A stretch of 64,000 nt of DNA, taken from contig NC_088775.1 of NCBI RefSeq assembly GCF_954871325.1, forward strand, positions 64,643,561-64,707,560, written 5' to 3'. Below are positions 54,630 through 64,000 of the stretch, in pieces (position 1 is the stretch's first letter; each line of letters starts with the position of its first letter). Source of the stretch: Gordionus sp. m RMFG-2023. Lineage: Eukaryota; Nematomorpha; Gordioida; Chordodea; Parachordodidae. The notes beneath the pieces are model-generated. The model saw only the letters and a program-made list of their open reading frames with translations. It was not told where the DNA came from and searched no databases. The translations under genes were made by a program, and so were the position numbers.

Positions 54630-56300
54630 CAGGCGCGTACGCAGGAATTTGGTCTGGGGGGGGGGGGGGGAATAATAAAATTTTTTAAGAAATATTATTG
54701 TTATTTAAAAATATCAAGCATAAATTTATTAGGACTAATAACTATTTCTAATACACAATTTTAAATTAATGTGAATTATAAAAAAATTATCTGTAAAGAA
54801 TCACTTAAATGACTTAAAATAGAAATTTGAATTTTTTGAGCCTATACAAAAAAGGTTTCTTAGGAATGATTGCATTTTGTATGTTATACATTTACAATGT
54901 AAAATTCAATCTACGTTGTGATTGAGCTAATTTTTCAATTATCTCATCCTTGCTTGTCAAATGCTTATGAATATTCAAAAGATCCAAACCTTTCAATCTA
55001 CTTTCAGATGTTGTACAACTTGGTATGTTTTTCAGAGACCTGCAGGCCCGGCCCCCGGGCCGGACAGTATTTTAATTTTTTTAAATATACCCGGGCCGGG
55101 CCCGAATTTTTTTTAAAAAAACACCCAGGCCGGGCCTAAATTATTATAAAAAAACACCCAATCCGGGCTGTATTTTTTAAAATAGCCTATATTTGAAATC
55201 GTTATTATTAGCTATAAAAATAAAAAATAAATATAATTTATTTTAAAAAAATCTGGGCTGGGCCTGAAAATTTTATTTTAAAAAAGCCGGGCCGGGCCGG
55301 GCCTGAAATTTTTTTAAAAATAGCCGAGTCGGGCCTAAAAATTTTTTTAAATAAATACGGGCCGGGCCTGAAAGTTTTTTTAAAAAAACCTAGGCCGGGC
55401 CGTAAAAAATCTTTAAAAAAAATCCGGGCCGTGCCCTGCAAATGGTACTTCTGCAGGCCTCTGTTATTCTTCTTAAAAAAGAGAATGTTCTCTCATTAGT
55501 TTACTAATGGGAGGAGTTTATAAACCTTTTTAATACATTTGGAATTTAATCTAAAATGTTTTGAAATATTGCAGAGCATCCTATAGCATTTTTTAGGACT
55601 ATATCAACCATAGTTAATCTTATAAACATAGTTATTCAGCTAGTAAGGCATCATAAGATACTTTAACATCTTCATAATAAAAATCTAACAAATATTTTTT
55701 TTTTATCACCATCTAAAAAAGGTTGGGAAGGCTTTTGTGGAAGTAATATTTGCAGATGTAAGTGCTGCATGATGAATTAAAAATTCATTTATTTGGGTTA
55801 TAAATGTATCTGTATTTAAGATATACTCTTCTACTTATCCTATATTAATGTTTTAACGATGAGCCTTCCTTGCTACAAGTCGAGGGAGACAAATATTAAA
55901 CACGTATAGCTCTGCTTTTGGCTCAACAATAAAATATGAAATTCTTCATCAACATTAGCCCTAATTTCCTTGAGTTCTGATCTCTCCCTATTCTCATCTT
56001 CTTAACCAAGTCAATGTCATGTTTTTGAAAAGTAATACTTAAAATAGTTGTATAATTAAATAATACATTCTAATGAGAAATAAAATTTGGAATAAGCATT
56101 GAATCCAATAATTTTCTTGCTTCTGAAGAAATATTTCTTTCAGGCCATTGTGATATTTCAGTAATAGCAAATAATTGGCTCTTCTAACTCCTTAAAAGCT
56201 GTTACTGCTTGATGGCAGAGACTCTATCTCGTTGGACAATGTTGCAATTTCTTTTTCTCTGTTGGACAAGAAGTTTCAGAAATAACTATTTGACTAGAAA
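54630..56300 (-). mobile_element. TTF/DUF4371-like hAT remnant, interrupted by a MITE
   Basis: The left border CAGGCGCGTACGCAGGAATT with a long G run (54656-54670) is a known style of hAT terminus. The minus strand from about 56250 to 55480 shows, across frames, ISQWPERNISSEARKLLDSM, a VLFNYTTILSITFQKHDIDL-like segment and KMRIGRDQNSRKLGL, corresponding to the region of ZMYM1-type hATs that contains N-x-x-S-K-x-L-Q-x-x-D. No right terminus was identified, as a pogo element begins at 56407. The gene is heavily decayed. Confidence 0.5.
55033..55463. mobile_element. GC-rich non-autonomous hAT (CAGAGACCTGCA ends)
   Basis: It starts CAGAGACCTGCAGGCCCGG and ends, on the other strand, CAGAGGCCTGCAGAAGTACC, so the termini are inverted for about 13 bases. 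About ten GGGCCGGGCC-type motifs alternate with T/A runs through its 431 bp. The ends match the full element at 47936-49714, including GGTACCATTTGCA near one end, so that element or a relative could have mobilised it. The flanking octamers are not convincingly equal. Confidence 0.75.
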
Positions 56301-56869
56301 TTTGAAAATGGTAGATAAATATTACGCCACTAAAAATTTGAAAATAAAAAGTAAATATTACGCCGGAAAACTTGAAATCGAAATTAATTGATAAAATAAC
56401 TTAGTAGGGGAGACCGGGGTAAAGCGATTGACGGGGTAACAATGTTAACGCGAATAACTTTTTAACCATTGAGTATAAAGACCTTAAATTTGGTGTTAGG
56501 ATGTATTTTTATATCTAATTTCTTACCTATGTTCATCTTTTAAAAAACTTACCTGGCTTTATATATTTTGTCAAAAAACTGTTTTTTACCCAAAAAATAT
56601 AAAAATCATTCTCTAGTATATTTTGCTTTTAGTAAAATTTACATATCCTCAGGATTCAAAATTTGGCACACATGTTTCTTAATGTATTAGCTATAAAATA
56701 AAATTTATCTGACATCTTTAGCTATATTAGAAGTCACGCAATAACGATATTTATAATATATGTCACCTAGGGGTAAAGCTGTTATGGGTAAAACGGTTAA
56801 AATATAAAATTATTCACATTAATTTTTCATTAATTCATTTATTATAATTTTTATTGTATCAATCAAATA

Positions 56870-57193
56870 ATGAGAAATTATAAAAGAAAAACCATATACA
56901 GAGATGTAAATATAATAAATGAAGCCATAAAATATAAAATAACAAATAATACTTCATTAAATTTGTCTGCTAAAAAATTTAACATACCTTATACAACGTT
57001 GAGAAGGAGATGTAAAATTGGTATTAAAAGTTCAGATCATCATAAACAAATATTTACAAATGAAGAAGAATCTAGATTGTGTGACTACATATTAGAAGCA
57101 AGTAGGTCATTTATGGGATTAACGCCTAAACAAGTAATTAAATTATATTGTTTGTATTATATTGTATTTCATAATTTTAATAACTCAATTTAA
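56870..57193 (+). pseudogene. N-terminal psq/HTH DNA-binding part of pogo transposase
   Basis: MRNYKRKTIYRDVNIINEAI opens a psq-type helix-turn-helix with SLNLSAKKFNIPYTTLRRRC as the recognition region, followed by HKQIFTNEEESRLCDYILEA and FMGLTPKQVIKL, the second helical domain found in tigger/pogo transposases. About 100 residues remain. The frame then runs into the 85-bp repeats and stops. In intact relatives the DDE domain follows directly. Confidence 0.8.
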
Positions 57194-57445
57194 ATATCAA
57201 TATTAATTTGGTAACTTTAATAAAAATGCTCAATTGAAATTATATTGTATTTCATAATTTTAATAATGCTCAATCTAAATATCAATATTAATTTGGTAAC
57301 TTTAATAAAAATGCTCAATTGAAATTATATTGTATTTCATAATTTTAATAATGCTCAATCTAAATATTATTAATTTGGTGACTTTAATAAAAATGCTCAA
57401 TTGAAATTATATTGTATTTCATAATTTTAATAATGCTCAATCTAA
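57160..57445. repeat. 85-bp tandem repeat replacing the pogo catalytic domain
   Basis: ATTGTATTTCATAATTTTAA recurs near 57160, 57245, 57330 and 57412, each copy followed by TAATGCTCAATCTAAATAT and TTGGTAACTTTAATAAAAAT. The unit joins transposase residue ~100 directly to the C-terminal region, so roughly 250-300 catalytic residues were lost and the gap filled by repeat expansion. Confidence 0.85.
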
Positions 57446-57452
57446 AAATCAT

Positions 57453-58094
57453 GTGGGGCAACAATTTCAGATTTATGATATTCCAGGAGTGTTAAAAAAT
57501 GAAATACCAAGGGCAGTGACATCAAATAATATATTAAATGGATTCTTAGCATGTGGCATATTTCCTTTAAACCCAAATATATTTACAGAACAAGATTATA
57601 TCTGCTGTAATAATTCAAATGCTAACTCAAATATTGAATTTGAAAATAATGATGAAAATATTAGAGTGACTCAAAATCTTACAGTGACTCAAAATAATGA
57701 TAGTGATTTATCTATATTATTGAACGAAAATGTTCCAGATGATATTGATGAACCTTATCATGATATGTTACCATCATGCTCAAAAAATTATAATAAAGTA
57801 TTCAATCCTTCATCTATAATACCTATTCCAAAATTTTTCAATATTTCATCGGATAAAATATCTAAAAAAAAGAATTCAGAAATATTAACATCTACACCTT
57901 ATAAAAAAAAATTATTAATTCAGAGAAAAAAAAAGATATCAAAAAATAATTGTTTATGTGTTATTTGTAATAAAAACTATGAAAATAGTCGCGAGGGCGA
58001 TGAATGGCTAAAATGTACAATGTGCCTTGAATGGGCACATTTTAAATGTGCTAATTATGATAATTATTTTACATGTCCTTATTGTATCGATTAG
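57453..58094 (+). pseudogene. C-terminal part of pogo transposase with a PHD-like zinc finger
   Basis: The frame starts within IYDIPGVLKNEIPRAVTSNN and ILNGFLACGIFPLNPNIFTE, matching the end of the pogo transposase region where many relatives read N-I-x-x-G-F-x-x-x-G-I-x-P-F-N. A polar acidic linker follows, then CVICNKNYENSREGDEWLKC, TMCLEWAHFKCANYDNYFTC and PYC, a C4HC3-type (PHD-like) finger. Such a tail is common on insect and cnidarian pogo-like transposases. The frame is open for 213 codons. Confidence 0.82.
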
Positions 58095-58287
58095 TTTTTA
58101 AATAAAAATCATAAATAAATCTTAAATTTGTAATATTTGTTAAATAAAACAATAAATATTGTGTCAAATACTATTTTAACCACTTTACCCTAGTGCTTAT
58201 CCATTTTACCCTGTACCCAGGGTAAAATGGCCAAAATGAGTAGTTTTACATAACTAATCATAGCTCCTAAAATATTATAGGTAGAGG

Positions 58288-58375
58288 GCTACACTTTTTT
58301 TTATCTTGTAGAAGAGAGATGAGCCTACACTTTTTTTTATCTTGTAGAAGAGAGATGGGGCTACACATTGATCTA
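58288..58375. repeat. Tandem duplication of about 44 bp inside the pogo right end
   Basis: CTACACTTTTTTTTATCTTG followed by TAGAAGAGAGATG occurs twice in direct succession. The minus-strand 108-codon frame across this segment is a by-product. Confidence 0.7.
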
Positions 58376-58459
58376 TAATTTGTTGTGTTTGACTCTTGTT
58401 TAAAATTTTTATGGTAAATATGCAAAATGCCTATCGTTTTACCCCGGTCTAGATAAATG

Positions 58460-58860
58460 TGATAATAAATATAATTAAATATATAAAATTTATTCACATC
58501 GCATGCAAATATTAATTTTTTTTTTAAATTTTTATTCATATCGTCACAAATACCAAATTTTTTAAATATTAATTTTTTGTAACTTTTATTCATTCATATC
58601 GTCACAAATACCAAATTTTTTTTAAATTTTTTTATTGACATCGCATACAAATATTAATTATTTTTAATTTTTATTCATATCATCACAAATACCAAATTTT
58701 TTAAATATATTTTTGTAACTTTTATTCATTCATATCGTCACAAATACCAAATTTTTTTTTTTATTTCGCATACAAATATTAATTTTTATTCATATCATCA
58801 CAAATACCAAATTTTTTTAAAATATTTTTTTTTACATCGCATATAAATATAATATTATAT
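58460..58860. repeat. Degenerate tandem repeats (TCACAAATACCAAATTTTTT)
   Basis: CATATCGTCACAAATACCAA recurs about every 50-85 bases from 58540 to 58810, alternating with ACATCGCATACAAATATTAA. Two interleaved unit types suggest an irregular higher-order repeat. It begins right after the pogo element. Confidence 0.65.
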
Positions 58861-59111
58861 TTAATTGATTATTCATAATTTCTATTTTATTAAATATTTT
58901 TTAAAATATATGAGGAAATGATGATATATATAGATGAAAATACTAGGGATATCTGATCCTCGTTTAATTATATTTATTTTTCGCTTTTGTTTTTGGTATA
59001 ATTATTGTATCAAATGTCTTTTATCGACATTAATTTAATAAAATTATATTTTATTTTTTGGATTAATATGATATTATATAATAGATAAAAAATTAAATAT
59101 TTATTAAGATA

Positions 59112-60015
59112 AAGAATTTTCTATGGATAACGCCAGCAAAGCAGTATTTCGGTTTCAAATCGGTTTTCTGTCAAATCACGATATTTTTAAAATATTTTTT
59201 GGGATAATGATTTACACGTATATATAGATATTTAAACCAAAAATGAACATTTTCCAAATAATATTACTACCAAATTTGGTAGATCGAATATTAAGTAAGT
59301 GGTCGGTTTTGGCTTGCCATTCGGTCAAATCTTAATATTTTCAAAAAATTAATTAGGATAATGCTTACCACGTTATTGTACATATAAACCAAAAATAAAG
59401 AATTTTCCATGTATAACGCCAGCAAGATAGTATTTAATCATTGGGCCGGTTTCAAATCGGTTTTCTGTCAAATCACGATATTTTTAAAATATTTTTTGGG
59501 ATAATGATTTACACGTATATATAGATATTTAAACAAAAATGAACATTTTCTAAATAATATTACTACCAAATTTGGTAGATCGAATATTTAGTTAGTGGTC
59601 GGTTTTGAGCTCGGAATTCGGTCAAATCATAATATTTTCAAAAAATTAATTAGGATAATTCTTAACAAGTTATTGTTCACGTATAAACCAAAAATGAAGA
59701 ATTTTCTATGTATAACGCCAGCAAGGCAGTATTTCGGTTTCAAATCGGTTATCGGTCAAATCACGATATTTTTAAAATGTTTTTTGGGATAATGATTTGC
59801 ACGTATTTATAGATATATTAACCAAAAATGATTATTTTCCAAATAATATTAACACCAAATTTGGTCGATTGAATATTTAGTAATTGATTGGTTTTAAGCT
59901 CGGAATTCGGTCAAATCATAATATTTTCAAAACATTTTTTAGGATAATGTTTAACACCTAAATATACACGTATAAACCAAAAATGAAGAGATTTTGATCA
60001 ATAACGCCAGCAATA
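59112..60015. repeat. Dimeric satellite, unit about 290 bp
   Basis: AAGAATTTTCTATG-ATAACGCCAGCAA starts units near 59112, 59398 and 59694 with a partial fourth at about 59985. Within each unit two halves of about 145 bp are related: GGTCAAATCACGATATTTTT...TAAACCAAAAATGAACATTTTC against GGTCAAATCATAATATTTTC...ATAAACCAAAAATGAAGAATTTTC. A monomer therefore doubled first and the dimer was then amplified. Confidence 0.88.
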
Positions 60016-61080
60016 TGTTCCTTACAAACTTTCTACTATTTTTCTATTCTAAACCTACTCATTAATTAAATCTCAAAGAAACCTCTATTTTTTAAAATTT
60101 TTTTAGGTTTTTTACATGTATTTACACCCAAATACAAAAAAAGCGCTATCCAATATTTATTCTGGTTTCCTAAGAATATATTTTCATGTTTATATATTTA
60201 ACGCCCTCTTATGGATATAAATTGTTAAATTTTGTAATTGAAAAATAAAATTTAAGTTGTAATAAGCTAGTAAATATATTTTTTTTCCAATAATATTAAG
60301 TAAAAATAGAATTTTAAATTATTTGATATTTAATATCAATTTTTTAATTAATTAAAAATTGATTTATGTAAAATAAAAAAAATGTTTTTGAAAAATTTTT
60401 TTTAAAAGATATTATATCATCAAATTATGATTGATTATGATTAATTGCTTTTTAGCAAGACAGTTTAGCAAGACAGTATTTAGTCATACCGGTTTGTAAT
60501 ATTTTTTCTCCTAACTTTTCGCGGTAACTCACTGAATCACGGGGAAATTTTTAACATTATTATATTTTATTTATTTATTTTTTTTTAATTTTTTTATTTA
60601 AAACAAATTTTTTTTATTAAAAAGAATAAATATAAGATCGTTTGGATATTTTTTTGATGTAATTTTACAATAAAAACGGAGTATATTTTAAAAATTTAAA
60701 AAAACGGAGTAAATTTAAACGTTTCAAAAAACGGCGCATATTCAAATTGAATTTTGGTGTATTTTTACAATAAAAACAGAGTATATTTAAAAAATTTTAA
60801 AAAAGGAGTGTATTTAAAAATTTTAACAAACGGTATATTTAAGAATTTAAAAAAACGGGGTATAATATTAAGAATTTAAAAAAACAAAGTATATTTAAGA
60901 ATTTTAAAAAAACGGAGTATTTTATTTGTGAAAATTTTCATAATTCTTACAATTTACTATTAAATCAAATACTAGATAATTAATCAATTTATTTGAATAA
61001 ACATAATATATATACAATGATAATATAGATATATATTTTTAAGGAAAAACAAAAATAGTTTTATATAAATTTATATCATT
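60016..61080. repeat. AT-rich region with a degenerate AACGGAGTATATTTAA array
   Basis: From about 60670 to 60930 AAAAACGGAGTATATTTAA-like units of roughly 30-40 bp are repeated with many changes. The rest is low-complexity AT-rich DNA without a recognisable gene. Confidence 0.55.
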
Positions 61081-61099
61081 TAAAAATCTAATTAATTTA

Positions 61100-61325
61100 T
61101 TTATATTAGACATATTTTTAATATTACGAAAATAGGAATATTCACATATATATAAATGAGAGGAAAATTTTCTTCCATTTCTGGCAATGATTCACTTAAG
61201 ATCCCTCCATAAACGCTCAATCCGTTGATTGCGGGTTGATATATCATTAGGGTCTATAAAGTTTTTGCTATGATTGACATAGTAATGATCATATCCATTT
61301 TCATTCAGATTTTTATAACTTGGAA
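61100..61325 (-). pseudogene. Merlin/IS1595-like (ISXO2) transposase fragment
   Basis: The minus strand reads YKNLNENGYDHYYVNHSKNF, IDPNDISTRNQRIERLWRDL, then K, a stop and IIARNGRKF. The block NHS-x-x-F-(V/I)-D-P-x-x-x-x-x-T-x-x-I-E-x-x-W is the C-terminal half of the DDE_Tnp_IS1595 catalytic domain, with the final E of the triad in RIERLW. The next line (LYICEYSYFRN) fits the Y-L-x-E-F-x-W-R tail. No ends were found. Confidence 0.7.
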
Positions 61326-61639
61326 AAATATTTAATTTTAAGATTTATCAATATTTAATTTACCCCTTCCATAAAAAAATTTCTATTAAATCCAGACGAT
61401 CTTATAAATATTTTATAAAAAATAAATAAAAATATTTTAAAAAAATAATATTAAAAATTTCCCCGTAACATCTTTTATATTATTTGCATAATAAAAAAAA
61501 ATATATAAAGTCTACATAATTATGTTGATTCTTCTCATTTTCATAATATTCATATCATTAATGTACTCACAATAATTATAATGGGTCTCCTTTTCAAATC
61601 TTATAACGAATCAGTTATGATAACCGTTCAGAAATTTAT

Positions 61640-61716
61640 GAATTTTCGGTTTCGCAATTCAGTTTGGTTCAGTTCGACACCCTCGTTTAACTGATCAATT
61701 TGGTTTGACACCCTGG
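61640..61716 (-). mobile_element. Isolated hAT-like terminus (CAGGGTGTCAAACC)
   Basis: On the minus strand CAGGGTGTCAAACCAAATTG is followed by AACGAGGGTGTCGAACTGAA, two copies of a GGTGTC-AAC motif at the end of a patch with GGTTCAG-type repeats. This is a common hAT-style end. The partner was not found. Confidence 0.4.
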
Positions 61717-62214
61717 TTCTGTTTATCATAAAATTAACTTTTCATGATATATGATCTCTCTCTATCTGATTCGTAAGTTTTTTTCTTAATAATTTTTTTT
61801 AATTCAAATTTCTTATAATTTACGGTTTTATCATCCTTATGAATTTTTTTTATTATATTAGGATTTTTAAGATAAGGTCAGCTACTTATGATTTATTATC
61901 TATCACATCAAAGTAACATGCCGGTTTTTCCAACATAGTAATAATTGATAAATCTTAGTGGCCCAAAACATTTATTAATGGTTTATGAATAAGGTTCTGA
62001 TGCATACTCTATACTTCTTCCCATGAAGAGTATTATGGAAATCGGACGTTTGTGCAAAGGTGATTTAAAAAATTTCTTTTAATGCTTTGTATATAGACCT
62101 GCCTTCACCTTTAAATTCTTTGAAAGATTTCCTGACTATTTCCATTATAAAAATTCCTGTTAGGTCAGAATTCTTTTTTAGTTTTGCGGGATAAGGTTTT
62201 ATATTCTTGAGGAG

Positions 62215-63990
62215 GGTAATCAAGAAGGAAGTCTTTTAGACCCTATTTATTAATGACATCGTTTCTAATATGAATTCCAAATTCAATCTTGACCTTAACC
62301 TTCTGTATCTGGACGACGGAACCCTATCTGACCCTGAGGCTAATTTGTTGGGGGGCATTAATTTCTTAATTAATAAATGCTATAGGTCAGAAATTAGTTT
62401 TTTTAAATGGATCTCCATCAGATATTTTTAATTGTTTTAAGATTATTGATCGAGAGTCAATCTCACGGATGCCCATCAATTAGTGCTATCCAAAAATAGC
62501 AAACCTAAAGAAAGCAATTGGAAGCCAGATTACGTAATATTCCTTCCCATCAATCTTTATATTTAATAAGTAAATCGCTATGGCTTCCAAATTTTACATC
62601 TGTTTAGGGCCTCATCTTCATTTTTAAACTTTTCCCTCCTTTCAGTCCTAGATCTGAAAATTAAAAACTTATTTGAGGTTATCTTAAACATTCATTTTTC
62701 CGAGTTTAATTGGGCCATTGAACAACTTCCGACGAAGGAAGGTGATTTTTGGTTTCTTGCTCTTAATGTAGTTTCTTTGTCAGCCTTCCTTTCTTCTCGT
62801 CTTCAAGCGAGGAAATTACAAGTAAGTTTGTGATGGCATAGAGAATCTATTAGAAACTGTCCCTTGACAATTACTGCAGATAGAAACCCTAAAATTCCTG
62901 TTTCCTAATCTCATAGGATTTTCCATTCTAGGCTTATCATTCGGCTTGAAGCTGCCCCTAGTGCCAATCTTGGTCTTTTGCTATCGGATGAGAAACCAAG
63001 TGCAGCGTCTACATGACATGATTTTCACTGGATGCAAATCCCCCTCAAAAACCTATGCCTACCCCCCCCCCCTAAAAATTTACACCGTTGAGAATTATTA
63101 TTTACACTTTTTAATTATAATGGTACTCCTTATGAATTTTAAAAAGAATAACTTAAATCATAACCACTAACAACTATCGAAATATTGTGAATATAAAAGA
63201 GTTATTTTTTAGATCATGAATTCAATTAAAAACCCCTTCATTTACTAAGAATGCATGATTATAGCATTGTATGACATGAATATGGTTTGCTGAGAATATC
63301 TAACTCTTTTAAATTGCCTAATATATGGATTTGGTCGATGATCAGCAATATCATTGTTTTAGATCTATGACAAAAGTATTAATTTCTACAGCAATATATT
63401 TTGTCTTATTTCTTCTAAAAATTTAATAGATAACTCCCCAATAAATTTATCCAACTCCCCTTAAAGGCGCCTACCCCTTACCAGCCCTCAAAAAAAATTG
63501 GATGCAAACTGTTCCTCCACAACTCCCTCGCTCATTTAAAGGATGGTTGAGGGTTACCAGAGAGTATAGACTTGGCTGTGACCTATGTCTACCCCATAAA
63601 TGTAAAGGGTACGGGAAATCCTCCTATCCTAAGGCCGAAATGGTCTAACCTGTTTATATTCTAAAGGACAGTTCAGTCGCCATAGAGTTATTAACACTAT
63701 AATCTCGAACAAATTAGGGTTAGCCAATTACCTAATACCTCCTTGATCGTCCACTATCCCTATCTGATGGGAAAAGACCAGATAAACTCACAAACAATCC
63801 TTGGTTTGGGGGAAAACATCTTTCACTTGTGTTTGTGTCTCCCAATTTTTCTCTAACCCAAATATTGATCCAGCTGAAAGGTCAATTTCACTTTATCCCA
63901 ATAGTTAGTCTATTAGTGGGTCCTAAATGTTACAATCAACTCCACCGTAAAGTTGTCTCGGATCTCAATGAGGCCTTTTTTGTCCCCCCC
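62215..63990 (+). pseudogene. Decayed non-LTR-type reverse transcriptase gene
   Basis: QEGSLLDPI (about 62218) corresponds to the Q-G-D-P-L-G-P motif of non-LTR reverse transcriptases, followed about 30 codons later by LNLLYLDDGTLSDPEANL with the catalytic aspartate pair (about 62300-62350). Further on, across frames, come HFSEFNWAIEQLPTKEGDF, ALNVVSLSAFLSSRLQ, RLEAAPSANLGLLLSDE and finally SDGKRPDKLTNNPWFGGKHL (about 63750-63810). That order fits a widespread animal RT family whose C-terminus has a G-K-R-P-D-G-V-T-x-x-P-W motif. Several stops and frame changes are present, and a MITE at 63003 adds to the damage. The gene may continue beyond the window. Confidence 0.65.
63003..63545. mobile_element. 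hAT MITE (copy 3) inside the decayed RT gene
   Basis: It starts CAGCGTCTACATGACATGAT and ends with GCTCATTTAAAGGATG, a mutated version of the family's right end. Interior landmarks GGATTTGGTCGATGA and GGATGCAAACTGTTCCT match copies 1 and 2. Divergence from those two is greater than between them, and the flanking octamers no longer match, so this is the oldest copy in the window. Confidence 0.8.
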
Positions 63991-64000
63991 CTCATATATA

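Larger units (their letters stand above)
56407..58449 (+). mobile_element. Pogo-like DNA transposon with TA target duplication, core deleted
   Basis: It is flanked by TA (56405-56406 and 58450-58451). Termini contain AGACCGGGGTAAAGCGAT on the left and, on the minus strand, GACCGGGGTAAAACGATAG on the right. Related GGGTAAA(A) phrases recur inside both ends (56760-56800, 58180-58230). Two transposase pieces remain, an N-terminal psq-type helix-turn-helix and a C-terminal part with a zinc finger, separated by tandem repeats where the DDE catalytic domain should be. It is non-autonomous in its present form. Confidence 0.85.

Overview
This is an AT-rich (about three quarters A+T by eye) eukaryotic window that looks like animal nuclear DNA. 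It holds one gene I can name, a nuclear mitochondrial gene (cytochrome c oxidase subunit 5A, COX5A, four exons at 34057-35416). Nearly everything else is transposable-element debris and tandem repeats. The COX5A sequence is animal-like, with a C-terminal extension of the kind seen in insects, one 816-nt intron and two very short ones. ZMYM/DUF4371-type hATs, a pogo element with a C-terminal zinc finger, Helitron pieces and Gypsy elements fit an arthropod or another AT-rich invertebrate. The species cannot be fixed from the sequence.

Layout. 1-14 kb: gene-poor AT-rich DNA with hAT ends and fragments, a tRNA-derived SINE-like head (about 4850-4921, minus), a roughly 570-bp tandem duplication and two Helitron helicase fragments (6343-6762). 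14.1-15.4 kb: an internally deleted hAT with an exact 8-bp target duplication. 15.4-20.7 kb: intergenic DNA, duplicated AT-rich blocks and a polypyrimidine tract. 20.76-24.30 kb: a hAT element with an exact 8-bp target duplication that holds two converging transposase copies, one of them split by a 586-bp hAT MITE. 24.5-25.2 kb: a degenerate tandem array. 25.25-29.1 kb: a 5'-truncated, broken Gypsy element ending in an 80-bp hairpin-rich array. 29.1-32.4 kb: a YR-type (DIRS/Ngaro-like) reverse transcriptase/RNase H element between two 99-bp direct repeats. 32.5-33.4 kb: a hAT transposase 3' part with its terminal inverted repeat. 34.06-35.42 kb: COX5A.

37.4-47.1 kb: a Gypsy element with both LTRs, a 5-bp target duplication, a 1.66-kb array of 37-bp repeats in its leader, an extra zinc-knuckle ORF between pol and the 3' LTR, and a MITE inserted in its RT domain. 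47.9-49.7 kb: a hAT with an exact 8-bp target duplication. 49.85-52.26 kb: a long inverted-repeat structure enclosing the C-termini of two different hAT transposases. 53.4-54.3 kb: a roughly 115-bp satellite. 54.6-56.3 kb: a TTF/DUF4371-like hAT remnant with a nested GC-rich MITE. 56.4-58.45 kb: a pogo-like element whose catalytic core is replaced by 85-bp tandem repeats. 59.1-60.0 kb: a dimeric satellite of about 290 bp. 61.1-61.3 kb: a Merlin/IS1595-like fragment. 62.2-64 kb: a decayed non-LTR-type reverse transcriptase carrying a third copy of the MITE.

No bacterial-style operons, CRISPR arrays or rRNA genes were seen. The most informative features are the COX5A gene, several target-site duplications that date element nesting, and the inverted hAT arrangements that could give double-stranded RNA if transcribed.
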